Shown: in pieces, positions 46,353 to 57,267 of the stretch
Layout: the number at the start of each line of letters is the position of its first letter
Position numbering within the stretch: position 1 is the first letter of the stretch
Assembly: GCA_018873245.2 (NCBI GenBank)
Contig: JAEMBT020000001.1
Coordinates: forward strand, 1,178,001 to 1,242,000
Reading direction: 5' to 3'
DNA from: Archegozetes longisetosus
Lineage: Eukaryota; Arthropoda; Arachnida; Sarcoptiformes; Trhypochthoniidae
DNA: 64,000 nt
The notes under the pieces: generated by a model
What the model was told of the DNA's origin: nothing
The model's database searches: none
The model's input: only the letters and a program-made list of their open reading frames with translations
Translations under genes and position numbers: made by a program

Positions 46353-47665
46353 GGAGAAGGAGTAACTTGATGTTATGAGTGGGTGGGGCGATTTGAGGCT
46401 ATCAGTGGTCCCCCTTTAGTGGTCTCATATTATAGCCAAATGTAAATTATAAATTATTTATTGTCTAGGAGATAATCAATTTTTGTGAAATTTTTTATAA
46501 TGGAACCTATGGAGGAATTGAAGTTTTCAAAAAATCTTTTGACCCCTGTAGCAATCAATGTAACGATAAAACTTCTAATATACGAGGGTGAGAGCTGAAA
46601 GTTAATTTTGGGAAAGTTTCGCGTTGGGATTCGACCGCGAACACAGCGAACTGACAATGTAAAGTTATCCGTGTATTCCAATAAAATTCAAAGGGCAGTA
46701 ATGGTTTTTAAACAATTCTGAGAGAAATCACATAGAAATCATACTAAAATCCAACAACTCAAAATAATGTCGAATTTCATATAAGAAAGTAATCGAAAAA
46801 TGAATTTTTATTTTTCAAATATCTATGTAAAAAGTCTAAGCCCAGATTTTCTTCCACCTAATACATTTACTACAATTACTAATTTCTTTGGAGTTGCTCT
46901 TCCGCGCTGTATCAATTACCCTTGGCAGTGGTCGTCAATTCACTACTTCTGAGCTGGCGTGAGACGCGCGCTCTTATAGAGATCGTGCCAGTCACTTTCA
47001 AGTTAGAGGCATCATCGATCATAGGTTCCAGTGAGTTTCGAGGGAAAGGTGGTTTAGACTATTGAATTCTGTCATTATTCTACATCACTATCTGAGGCAT
47101 CTATTACACTGTTTGCGAAGATTTTATTCAGATGCTCAGGTATTTGTGGGATTGTTACTCCATGTGGTTTTACATATCCAAGATACCATATAATAGTCGT
47201 GATGTGTGAACACACGCCGACTGTCCTTAAGCCGTTTTTACATCCGCAAGTGTACTATGGTTAACTAGTTCTTGAAAGATTTCTATGTGATTTCTCTCAG
47301 AAATGTTTAAAAACCATTACTGCCCTTTGAATTTTATTGGAATACACGGATAACTTTACATTGTCAGTTCGCTGTGTTCGCGGTCGAATCCCAACGCGAA
47401 ACTTTCCCAAAATTAACTTTCAGCTCTCACCCTCGTATATTAGAAGTTTTATCGTTACATTGATTGCTACAGGGGTCAAAAGATTTTTTGAAAACTTCAA
47501 TTCCTCCATAGGTTCCATTATAAAAAATTTCACAAAAATTGATTATCTCCTAGACAATAAATAATTTATAATTTACATTTGGCTATAATATGAGACCACT
47601 AAAGGGGGACCACTGATAGCCTCAAATCGCCCCACCCACTCATAACATCAAGTTACTCCTTCTCC
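46353..47665. mobile_element. DNA transposon remnant with 388-bp inverted repeats
   Basis: 46353-46740 and 47278-47665 are inverted copies of equal length (388 bp) with hardly any difference. One mismatch was seen near the inner end, and a 228-bp stretch is identical. The spacer (46741-47277) holds a transposase-like fragment on the minus strand. No clear target-site duplication was found. The near-identity of the arms implies recent insertion or arm correction. The type resembles MULE-like elements with long terminal repeats. Confidence 0.8.
47075..47254 (-). pseudogene. SWIM-like zinc-finger fragment of a transposase
   Basis: Between stop codons the frame reads TCGCKNGLRTVGVCSHITTI, then IWYLGYVKPHG and an acidic end. 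The CxC...CxH arrangement and the GxRTVGxCxH context match SWIM-type fingers at the end of MULE-like transposases and related host genes. The catalytic part is absent. It lies inside the spacer of the 388-bp-repeat element. Confidence 0.5.
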
Positions 47666-48515
47666 TTTCCACTGGAAATTCATAGTACATTGATTTGTAA
47701 AGTACATTGGTAGTGAATGACTCTTATATATGCATTTCTAAAGTTCGGATCGCAGTGATCGCATACTACATGATTATTAACGTTTCTAGTGTTTGTTTAT
47801 TAAAACCTCAGTAAAATCTGATTATAGTTTTGAATGAACTTTGTCACGATAAATAGCAATAATTTTTTAATAAAATATGAATTTTAGTGATTTCTAACTC
47901 AATTGGTTTAGGAATTATTCCGTCATTTCTTTGATATTTATAAACGCAGATTACATTTGAACACGACTGTAGTAATTGGAAAATCACACAAACGTATTGA
48001 GTTCGTAAGTAAAATTAATTAAACCGCGCAACTTGTAGTTGAGAAAAGCTATCAAATAAGTCAAATATGGAAATAGTGTTAAGTTTGAAATGAACATATT
48101 ATCAATTCCTGACACATCTGTGACGCATCGCTGAGTGTTATTTTAGGGTAGATCACATAGTAATTACTTATGATTAATGCTGAGCAGATTCGGGATCCAG
48201 AGGTTTGTGGACGAACCTCAAATCTGATCCCGAACCCGAACCTTAAAGTTCTGAATCCTACTAAACCCGAACCTTTAAACTTTTAAATATATTCCTATTT
48301 TATATATTTTAGACATTTAAAAATATTTTCAAATAACTGTATTGCACACATTTTGTAATAGACAATGCTTTATTAATTACAAGTCTGCTATCGTTTAAAT
48401 ACTACAGCTAACTTTGGCGAGTTTTCAACACACTCTTAGAAATGCTTCCTCATTTTTATTTGATTAAATAGCTTGAGAAAATAACATATGATTTTAAAGC
48501 ATATCTTATTTCAAA
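47666..48515. other. Upstream region of reductase copy 2
   Basis: From about 47985 it matches the copy 1 upstream region. At 48180-48300 a foreign patch rich in CCCGAACC motifs interrupts the match. It contains a hairpin in which TTCGGGATC and GAGGTT pair with AACCTC and GATCCCGAA, probably a hAT remnant. Confidence 0.55.
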
Positions 48516-48579
48516 ATGAGATCAACACTTCATTTGGATCACTACATTATCTACATTGTGATCACGTCTGTGCCAACAG
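48516..48579 (+). other. Altered cytosolic first exon, reductase copy 2
   Basis: At the position of MSVST in copies 1 and 3 the start codon reads ACG (48564-48566), so that start is lost. A different substitution creates an in-frame ATG 48 bases upstream (48516), absent in the other copies. It would give MRSTLHLDHYIIYIVITSVP plus Thr before the same donor (GTATTT), a hydrophobic N-terminus. Whether it is used is unknown. Confidence 0.4.
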
Positions 48580-48706
48580 GTATTTAAATGATTGACTCTG
48601 CACAATATATACTCAATTTTGATTGTAGAAAAGTTCGAATAACTCTTTATTTTCTACTTAATAAGTGGCAAGAAGTTAGTGGTTAAAAAAGATATTGTTA
48701 GCAAAA

Positions 48707-50044
48707 ATGTGCTTACTTCTTAAATCTCTGTTCTTAGTTCAAGCTTATTGCTTGTCTTTGGGTAAGTTTGTATTGTGTCTAAACTCATATTAAACAACTT
48801 TAGTAACAAATAATTAGTTTTCTAAGTGTTTTAAGTGTTTAGAACTAATTCTTAAGACTGATTATAACTATTATATGAATTGTTTATATTCTATTTACGT
48901 GCCAAAATCTACGATTTAGTAGCTCAGAGTTCTAAGCGTAAAACTTGATTTTTTAAACATTTTCAACCTCTTAATTTAGCGAAATTAGCGCCAACTGTTA
49001 AACTTAACGACAACAACCAAATTCCTATTGTCGGTCTCGGATCCTATGAAGGACATGGAAATATTGTTATACAGGCAGTTAAAGATGCAGTGATTGCTGG
49101 TTATCGTCATATCGATACTGCCTGGTTCTACGAAAATGAAAAAGAAATCGGAGAAGCAATCCAACAATTGGTTGACGAGAAAGTTGTTACAAGAGAACAA
49201 CTATTTATAGTCACTAAAGTTTGGAACAATTTTCATAAAAGAGAAAGAGTCGTCGAATCAGTTAAGAAATCTCTCAGCAATCTTAACCTAACATATGTTG
49301 ATTTGGTATTAGTTCATTGGCCGATGGGATTCAAAGAAGGCGATGAACCAACTCCATTAGATTCGAGTGGAAATGTTATTTACTCTAATGTTGATTATAT
49401 CGAGACCTGGCAGGGATTTGAAGACGTCCATAAGGCAGGATTGGCTAAATCTATTGGAATCTCTAATTTCAATCACGTCCAAATCGACAGATTGTTGAAG
49501 ACAGCAAAAGTCAAGCCTGTCATTAATCAGGTATTTGTTCTCTAAAATTTTCGTACACTTTGAAGTTTAAAATCTATTTAATTCTACAAAACTGAGTTAT
49601 ATAGTATGAAAGCTTAAGAATTGATATAAAAATTGGTGTTTTATTGATTCTAATTGACAAATATGTGATCAACAGGTTGAAAGTCATCCTTATTTGACTC
49701 AAACAAAATTATTGGAATATTGTAAGGATCATGGTATTGTATTGGAAGCATACACTCCATTAGGCCGTGGAGCTCTTCTCAATGATACGGTTATTGTCGA
49801 CATTGCTTCAAAACACAACAAAACTTCAGCCCAAGTACTGATTCGATGGCAGGTTCAAAGAGGAGTAGTTGTGATACCTAAAAGTACAACCAAAAAGAGA
49901 ATTATTGAGAACTTTTCTGTATTCGACTTTGAATTGAGTGCAGATGAGATGAATGCGATTGCAAAGTTGAATAAGAATCTACGATATATTGATTTTGGTG
50001 ATGTTAAAACCCATCCTTACTATCCATTCAACGAACCCTATTGA
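48707..50044 (+). CDS. Aldo-keto reductase, copy 2 (predicted secreted form)
   Basis: Exons: 48707-48761, 48980-49530, 49676-50044, phase-consistent, 324 residues. Exon 1 encodes MCLLLKSLFLVQAYCLSL, a signal peptide, and ends at a consensus donor (G|GTAAGT). The mature protein would begin near AKLAPTVKLND. The tetrad is intact (HIDTAWFYE, VTKVWN, LVLVHWP), as is the coenzyme motif IPKSTTKKRIIENFSVFDF. AKR1-type enzymes are normally cytosolic, so a signal peptide is unusual. It is the only one of the three copies with an intact signal exon, and its cytosolic first exon has lost its ATG. The region between the two first exons is conserved among copies and holds a TATA-like ATATATAC. Confidence 0.82.
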
Positions 50045-51840
50045 ATTATTTTGATTTGTAACTAAATGAATTACAATAAAATTATTTGAGTTGTTAATTC
50101 TGTATTTCACCTTCATATAGATGCTACACTTTTTTATCGTAAGAGATTTCTTTGAAATATTACTTCGTTCTCACGATCATAACCTCTTACAAATATTCCC
50201 ATATCAAAATAATATCTCATTTAATTTAGGAGAAAATAAATTTTAAAAATTATCATGGAGTCTATGTGACAGATTAATTATTTTGAATAAAATTTAGACC
50301 CCACTCAATCCGATATTTTTCTCTATTTGGTGGATCAAATGATACAAATATCGGCTAAATTATATGCTGGAGGCAAATTGATTCTAGACCTGAAAGCTAG
50401 CTAAAAATAGCTTTAAAAATTAGACACCATTTTAAATAATTCATAATGAAGTATAGGTATTAGTTTCAAATAACTAGCTTCATCTGGTAACTGAGTGACA
50501 TCAAGAGTTAAACAATTGTAGAACTAATACAGAAGAAATGTTCGATACAAATGAAATCGATCAAATTGATGAAATCGTGGATAATAAAGTTATTCATTAT
50601 CATTTATTCAACTTAAAATTTTATCGCAATTTTTCAAAATTTAGATACAAATATGGGAGCATAGTTAAATATCAATGACTTGTTCATGAATTATGTATTA
50701 TAAAACATAATTTTAAGTTGAATTAGAAGAATATAAGAATAATTGTCTGTTTTGGTGAAAGTACTTCAAATAACTTTTAAAGAGCTTTAATTTGGTACTA
50801 CATCCAAGTATTTCGGTTTCTTATTGAGAAAGTTATGCTCAATTGAAATTTAGAATTTTTAATTCTGATTCTGAAATAAGATTTCAGACCAAATAAAAAT
50901 TCACATATTCACTTATTTTTTTAACTAGTTTCCATTTCACTTGTCAGAATTCGAATCTATCTGTCCATTTTGTCTGTACCAATCTGCTCACGCAGCAGGT
51001 AGACGCTTGACCCGTTTCTTGTCAAATTTTGCGAAACTGTTCTTTATGGTGCATAGTTTATTTACATTAAATTTCTTTTAATTCGAAAAATTTTAAAGGG
51101 TATAAATTCCTCAAAAACCATGTCCCGGAGTTTTGTCAATGACTGTACCATCATTTAGAATAGAATCTACAAAGTCTTCGATATTTTCGATGATTGTGAT
51201 GAATAATTTACAATATTGACGACTTCGTAATCTAGTCAAATAGTTTGCAAAGTAATTGTATAAATTAGTCGGCTAGTTTACAGAGGAGTCAATTTTAATC
51301 CTATCTAATTTACAAACTAGGTGACTATTTTGTAAAATATTAGATTTTGTACATCAGTCACGACACTTCTAACACTTTGAGGCTCCTTACTGTTATAAAA
51401 CCACTCTAAGCAGAAATGAACACCATATAAATTTTAAGCATATAATACTTATTTCATGAAAAAAATTCACTAAAATCTCGACTTCTACAGTTTTCTACTC
51501 TTTTTTGTAAATGTTGTCTTAGGGTGAAAAAAAATCATTAATTAATTATAAGGGTCTAATCTTAACTGACCTTGGAATAAGAATGTCTGACCATAGCCGC
51601 AGGTTATTACTCAAATTGTTCTTCTATTTCGTGTTCAGACTCAGACAACTATAGCTTAATTGCAAATCTGCTATTGTTTGCACACTACAACTAATTTTGG
51701 TAAGTTTATAACGCACTTTTAGAAATGCTTCATTTTTGTTCAATTAAATAGCTTGAGAAAAAATATGATTTTAAAGCATATCTCATTTCAAAATTAGATC
51801 AACACTTCATTTGGTCCACTACATTATCTACATTGTGATC
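50045..51840. other. Spacer between reductase copies 2 and 3, with transposon remnant
   Basis: A Tc1-like end (GAGTTTTGTCAATGACTGTA, about 51124-51143) is followed by sequence matching the copy 3 3' flank (ATCATTTAGAATAGAA). An element therefore inserted in the copy 2 3' flank; its left end was not located. From about 51555 the copy 3 upstream unit begins. No gene was found. Confidence 0.5.
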
Positions 51841-53347
51841 ATGTCTGTGCCAACAGGTATTTAAATGATTCGCTCTCCATAACATATACTCAATTTTGAA
51901 TGTAGACAAGTTTGAATAAATTATTATTTTTTACTTAAAAAGTGGTAAGAAGTTAGTGATTAAAAGATGTTAGCAAAAATGCTTACTTCTCAAATCTCTG
52001 GCTTTATTTCAAGCTTATTGCTTGTCTTTTGATAAGTTTATGTCTAAATTCATATTAAACAACTTTTAGGCACTCAATAATTATTTTATATAAGTGTCGA
52101 ATTTGTTCGACATATATATTTGTTCGAGATATATATTTCGAATTAGTTCTTAAGATTGGTTATAACTATTATAAAAATTATTTATATTCTATTCATCTGA
52201 CATTATCTATGATTCAGTATAGACACTTAGTAGGGACCTTCTAAGTGTGAAGGCTACTTTAAAAATTTTCGAAATCTTAATTTAGCCAAATTAGCGCCAA
52301 CTGTCAAACTTAATGACAACAATCAAATCCCGATTGTCGGTCTCGGGTCATATGAAGGACGTGGAGATGTAGTTGTGCAAGCAGTTAAAGATGCAGTGAT
52401 TGCTGGTTATCGTCATATCGATACTGCCTGGTTCTACGAAAATGAAAAGGAAATCGGAGAAGCAATCCAACAATTGGTTGACGAGAAAGTTGTTACAAGA
52501 GAACAACTATATATTGTCACCAAAGTTTGGAACAATTTTCATAAAAGAGAAAGAGTCATGGAATCGGTTAAGAGATCTCTCAGCAATCTTAACCTAACAT
52601 ATGTTGATTTGGTATTAGTTCATTGGCCGATGGGATACAAAGAGGGAGAAGAGCCAACTCCATTAGACTCAAGTGGAAATGTTATTTACTCTGATGTTGA
52701 TTATATCGAGACCTGGCAAGGATTTGAAGACGTCCATAAGGCAGGATTGGCTAAATCTATTGGAATCTCTAATTTCAATCACGCCCAAATCGACAGATTG
52801 TTGAAGACAGTAAAAGTCAAGCCTGTCATTAATCAGGTATTCTGTTCCCCAAAATTTTCGTACACTTTGAAGTTTAAAATCTAATTAATTCTATAAAACT
52901 AAGTTGTATTGATTGAGAGTTTAATAATTGATATAAACTTAGTGTTGTATTGGTTCTAAATGACAAATATGTAATTAATAGGTTGAAAGTCATCCTTATT
53001 TGACTCAAACAGAATTATTGGAATATTGTAAGGATCATGGTATTGTATTCGAGGCGTACACTCCGTTAGGCCGTGGAGCTATACTTAATGACCCTGTCAT
53101 TGTCGACATTGCTTCAAAACACAACAAAACTCCGGCCCAAGTACTGATTCGATGGCAGGTTCAAAGAGGAGTAGTTGTGATACCTAAAAGTACAACCAAA
53201 AAAAGAATTATTGAGAACTTTTCTGTATTCGACTTTGAATTGAGTGCAGATGAGATGAATGCGATTGCAAAGTTGAATAAAAATCTACGATATTATGATT
53301 TTGGTGAAGTTACCCATCCTTACTACCCGTTCCACGAGCCCTATTGA
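51841..53347 (+). CDS. Aldo-keto reductase, copy 3 (cytosolic form)
   Basis: Exons: 51841-51856 (MSVPT plus one base), 52286-52836, 52982-53347, phase-consistent, 310 residues. One residue is missing near the end compared with copies 1 and 2 (GEVTHP for GEVKTHP). The tetrad and NADPH motif are intact. The signal-peptide exon is doubly broken (51979-52031). The start of intron 2 is almost identical to copy 1, suggesting that copies 1 and 3 are closest or have exchanged sequence. A shared AATAAA-type signal follows the stop, as in the other copies. Confidence 0.86.
51979..52031 (+). pseudogene. Decayed signal-peptide first exon, reductase copy 3
   Basis: Compared with copy 2, two bases are deleted just after the ATG, shifting the frame to an early stop. 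The donor position also reads GATAAG instead of GGTAAG. The surrounding sequence stays aligned over more than 100 bp. Confidence 0.6.
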
Positions 53348-53967
53348 ATGTGTTTTGATTTGTAACTGGATGAATTACAATAAAATTATTTGAATAGTCA
53401 ATTTTGTGTTACGCTTTCAAATTGACCCAAATCTTACGAAATCAAATTTGCAGTTGAGTACTCTAGCATCATTTAGAATAGAAAATCTACAAACAAAATG
53501 TTTGATACTTTTGATGACTGCTAGTCTAAACAAAATTAAATAGTCTAGTATTCATCTTACCAACAGTCTTCATAGATAGTTTCAGTCCGACGTTCTTCTT
53601 AATCTGTAGCACTTTTGATGAATTGCAAGACAAATTAATAAAGTATATCACAGGTAACTTACAGGTATATTGCTAGTTTGTTAAGTTTGATAGTTAATTC
53701 AAGTTAAATATAGAAAACCTTGTATTTTTGGTATATTTCTTGTTGTTTATTGCGAAAGATTTCAATTAAGTATGAATTCCGTGAAATTTTGGTTAAATTT
53801 GGATTTATTTCGATTAGATAGTGGCAAGTAGTGAAAAAGTGAAACTTCGATTCACTCACATGTAAGTATTGCACATTTCAGCCGTCATAGTATTGGAGGG
53901 CAAATACATTGAGGCAATATCAGCAAATAATGTATTCAATTAAATAACTTCAATATAATAGCAATTT
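53348..53967. other. Intergenic spacer, reductase copy 3 to ZGPAT
   Basis: 620 bp, AT-rich. The first ~150 bp are the copy 3 3' flank shared with the other copies, and the rest presumably holds the ZGPAT promoter. Nothing else was found. Confidence 0.6.
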
Positions 53968-55665
53968 ATGATCACAATTATGTCAAATAAAGAAGAAATT
54001 ATCGAACAATCTCTTATTGAATACAATGCTCAGGTATCGAATCACATTACAAATATTAATTCAATAATTAATATGATATTATTTGGTTTAGTTATTGTCT
54101 GTTATCTCTGCCCTCAATCACAACAAAACTGAAGACTTAATTGAATTGAAAAGTAAACTAGAGGAAATTATTGCTCTCACTGAAGGTATTTATAAATTGA
54201 ATTATCCATTATTGATTGTTCATCTAGATTTCATTAACTATATAGATGTTTTGTTTGTTTTTCAGTTGATTTAATTGCTATTAAGAAAGAAAGACTTTTA
54301 GCAGAACTTAATTCAAACAAATTCACAAATAATGAAGACTTTGATGAAGATCCGAAGCCATCCACTTCTTCGTCGAATTCTTCATCAAACTGTTCATTAG
54401 ATGATAATATAAATAATGAAACGAATGACCCATTAGTTGAATCGTTGAATGATTTGAATGGTAAAGAATGCAGAGCACCATTCGCTCATCAAAACGGATC
54501 AATTGGTTATCACAACGCAGTCATTATGACCAATGACTCAATGAACGATTGTTCTAATCCAGACATGAATGAGATTAAAGTGAAAGTATTTTTTACTTAT
54601 CCAATGAGTAATTCAATGCTTTCGTGCCCTTATTATATGTCAGGAAAGTGTAAATATTCAGATACGAAATGCAAGTTTTCTCACGGATATTATGTTAGTC
54701 TCCCTAACATTAAGCCATTACAAGAAATCGATTTTTCGACTTTAACTCGAGATTCTTCGTGTTTAGCTAAATGTCAATCAGATGGACTTTGGTATAAAGC
54801 AATTGTTGATGACTTTCAAAACGATAGTAAAGTCGTTATCAAATATGTTGATTACGATGTAGTCGATACCGTAGATATTGAAGATATATTACCACTGAAT
54901 AGTGATAGTTCTGAAGAAATTGACAATCACGTTTCAATCGATTATGATGTCAATACAAATAGTAATAGTGATGATGAGACTGAAAAAGATGTGCCGATAG
55001 TGGTCTGGAATTGCAGTTCATCAGCAATGGCTGAATGGGAAGCACATACAAAAGGTATTGGATCCAAATTGATGGCAAAAATGGGATACGTGTTTGGTAA
55101 AGGATTGGGCAAAAATGGCGAGGGAATAGTGGAACCAATTGAAGCCATTGTACTACCAGCTGGAAAATCATTAGACGCTTGTATGCACTTAAAAGAGAAA
55201 AACTCAGTTAAAGATCCTTTAAAAGTAAAGATGAAGTTAAACGCTAAAAGGTTAGCCATTCAGACCAAAATAGCTAAAGGCTATAATAGAGTTAAACATA
55301 AAGAAACCATTTTTGACTTTATAAATAATAAAGTATTCGCAACAAAACTCAATAATAGTCAAACTGATTCGAAAGATTGCAAGTCTAAAAGTTTATCAGT
55401 GTCTCAATTGAAAAAATCGAACACACAAGCGCTAAATATTTCTTCGTTTAAGATTTCGGAAGATCTGCGTAAAGCTGAGTCTGAAATGAAACGCCTGAAG
55501 GCTGCCATTGATAGAAATAAGACTAAAGGCAAAGCTATGCTTTTGCAATTGGAAGAAAAAATGAATAAACAAAAGTGTTTAATTAATTCTTTAAAGCAAC
55601 AAGAGTCCATTATTCTTAAAGAACAGATATCTAGATCTAATAAACAAAAGCTAAGTATTTTTTAG
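53968..55665 (+). CDS. ZGPAT: Zinc finger CCCH-type with G-patch domain protein
   Basis: ZGPAT (ZIP) is a nuclear transcriptional repressor that acts with the NuRD complex in vertebrates. Exons: 53968-54033, 54092-54185, 54266-55665, phase-consistent, 519 residues. An N-terminal coiled helix (SLIEYNAQ, then [16 protein letters not shown]) and an acidic Ser/Asn-rich stretch come first. A CCCH finger follows ([20 protein letters not shown]), then a Tudor-like segment ([19 protein letters not shown]). The G-patch is [20 protein letters not shown], followed by [18 protein letters not shown]-terminal coiled coil ([20 protein letters not shown]) completes the family order. Two in-frame ATGs stand at the start (53968 and 53980). 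The polyadenylation signal AATAAA is near 55711. Confidence 0.93.
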
Positions 55666-56102
55666 TTAAATTGTTTCTAATTTATTTAATTTAATGTATT
55701 TTTTTCAATTAATAAAATAATGATTCAAATTTATTCTGAAAATGTTTCAATTATTTTGAGTAATTAATCTTTAAAATGATGACTGTCTGAAAATGCATTT
55801 TTCGTATCGAGTATGAATCGTATAATTAATGCAAAATTGATTGAGTGTAAAAGCAAATATCGCAAGAAAGGACTGATTCTTAATTAATAGTTATGACTGT
55901 GAAAATTAAATAACGAATATTACTGCATTTAGGTTTGAGTGAAATAGATTAAAAGCAGTAATAGAAGTAAGTGAGAAAGTGTAGTCAATGTATGGGGTTT
56001 AATGCATAAGTCAAGTGTGGAAGTGATGTATAAAAAAGCAATAATTCATAATCGCATAATCGTGTTGTGTATTGCACATGCGTTGGGTGAAGCAAAATTT
56101 CA
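55666..56102. other. AT-rich spacer after ZGPAT
   Basis: It holds the ZGPAT 3' end, then AT-rich sequence with no coding frame. Confidence 0.6.
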
Positions 56103-56539
56103 TATATATATAAAGCTTATATTAGAATCTGTTTGGCTTTTTTCTCGAGCAAATTCTTAGGGTATCGCAAAATTGGATTCTATGCCAGTTTAAAAGCACG
56201 TCGTATACTGTATAGTAGAAGAAGCTATTATTTGTGATCCAACACAACACTTTATTGCAATTGCGCTTTGGCTGCCGGTCATGATAATGATGCGGATGAT
56301 GCACACGATGATTATAATGCAGTTTGCAGGGCACAAAACTTGACTGAATCTGCTAAAGGAGCACAATCTTTGTCTGGTTGCTTCGCTATTTAATACTAAA
56401 TCAATTGTTGAGGTAAGATTTCTGGCAGGAGGGGAACAACTTATCAGCTGAAGGCTCATTAATGAAGATAAATGATCGCAGATATGCCTCTGACTATCCA
56501 CCTAAACAATTGCCTGAATTATTAAGCTAAAAGTGAAAG
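56103..56539 (+). other. Candidate TATA promoter and untranslated first exon
   Basis: TATATATATAAAG at 56103-56115 is followed by about 400 bases that are less AT-rich than the surroundings and end at a perfect donor (GAAAG|GTAAGTAAA, exon end 56539). Only short upstream frames are present, including a Met-rich one beginning at 56281. The pattern fits a 5' UTR exon or a noncoding RNA. It could be the first exon of the cysteine-rich gene at 57022. Confidence 0.3.
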
Positions 56540-57021
56540 GTAAGTAAACCTTGTTTCATGTTATACTACATACAGTCTATTTTGCAACTAATTTCACTTC
56601 TTAGTACTCTTACACTACTCTCTTTCATAACCACTTTCGTGTCTAAACCTTTTATAAGCTTCTGAACCTCTTTTGACATTAACTTTAAATACCGCTAAAC
56701 GTCTACTTTTATTATAATGTTTACTCTCAATTAAGTGTTTAAGTAATGCACGCGTGTGTGTCAAGGCTTTACTTTTTATTCAAATTAACGCATTTCTTAT
56801 ATCACAATTTTTATTATTCTTATCTATTCATTCCAAATAAATCCTCATGTTTTGCATTCAATTAACAAAAACATTATTCTAATTCAATTGTTGTAAAGTA
56901 ATACAATTTTTTGAATATTTTTCTTATAATATGAAAACTGTATAGCTGTATTCTAGTCTTGTTTTGTTACAGTGCTGTGTAATTTAAATATATGTTTTAT
57001 TTCTCGTAAGCGTCTAACGTG

Positions 57022-57267
57022 ATGTTTGGTCAGACTATGGGCCAAAATGTGTTATGGATTTTTTGTTGTGTTAGTATTTGATTTTGTTGGTGTTTGATCG
57101 GTTAAATGCAGTGATATATCTGATACATTGTATTTTCTATTTACCAGTATATGACGCGTATAAAAGTTTGTGTACTTGTAAGAGCTCTGATGAGGCAAAG
57201 CCCGAGTGCGAGTGTTACGTTTTTTACAGCGATTTCTTGCGTGACATATCACTAAAAATGAGTTACT
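57022..57267 (+). CDS. Candidate 5' coding exons of an unidentified cysteine-rich protein (partial)
   Basis: Exon a: 57022-57073, ATG then MFGQTMGQNVLWIFCCV and one base, donor GTATTT. Exon b: 57148-57267, acceptor TTTACCAG, donor GTAAGT, 40 codons, symmetric phase 1. The join gives a signal-peptide-like N-terminus followed by IYDAYKSLCTCKSSDEAKPE, CECYVFYSDFLRDISLKMSY and a further residue. Exon b has clear coding texture (GC-richer, charged and Cys residues, good splice sites). Exon a is weaker. No family is recognised. The continuation would lie past a long intron, probably outside the window. Confidence 0.35.

Noticed and set aside
46600-46640. GGGATTCGACCGCGAACA, resembling a tRNA T-arm
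   Set aside because: No matching acceptor or D-arm around it, and it lies inside a transposon terminal repeat.
46454-46681. 75-codon frame, minus strand, repeated identically at 47337-47564 plus
   Set aside because: Both lie in the inverted arms of one transposon, and the identity follows from the arm repeat. No family match, so not called as genes.
48985-49200. Minus-strand frames overlapping the reductases, SNAPC4, IFT172 and ZGPAT coding regions
   Set aside because: Antisense shadows of well-supported exons.
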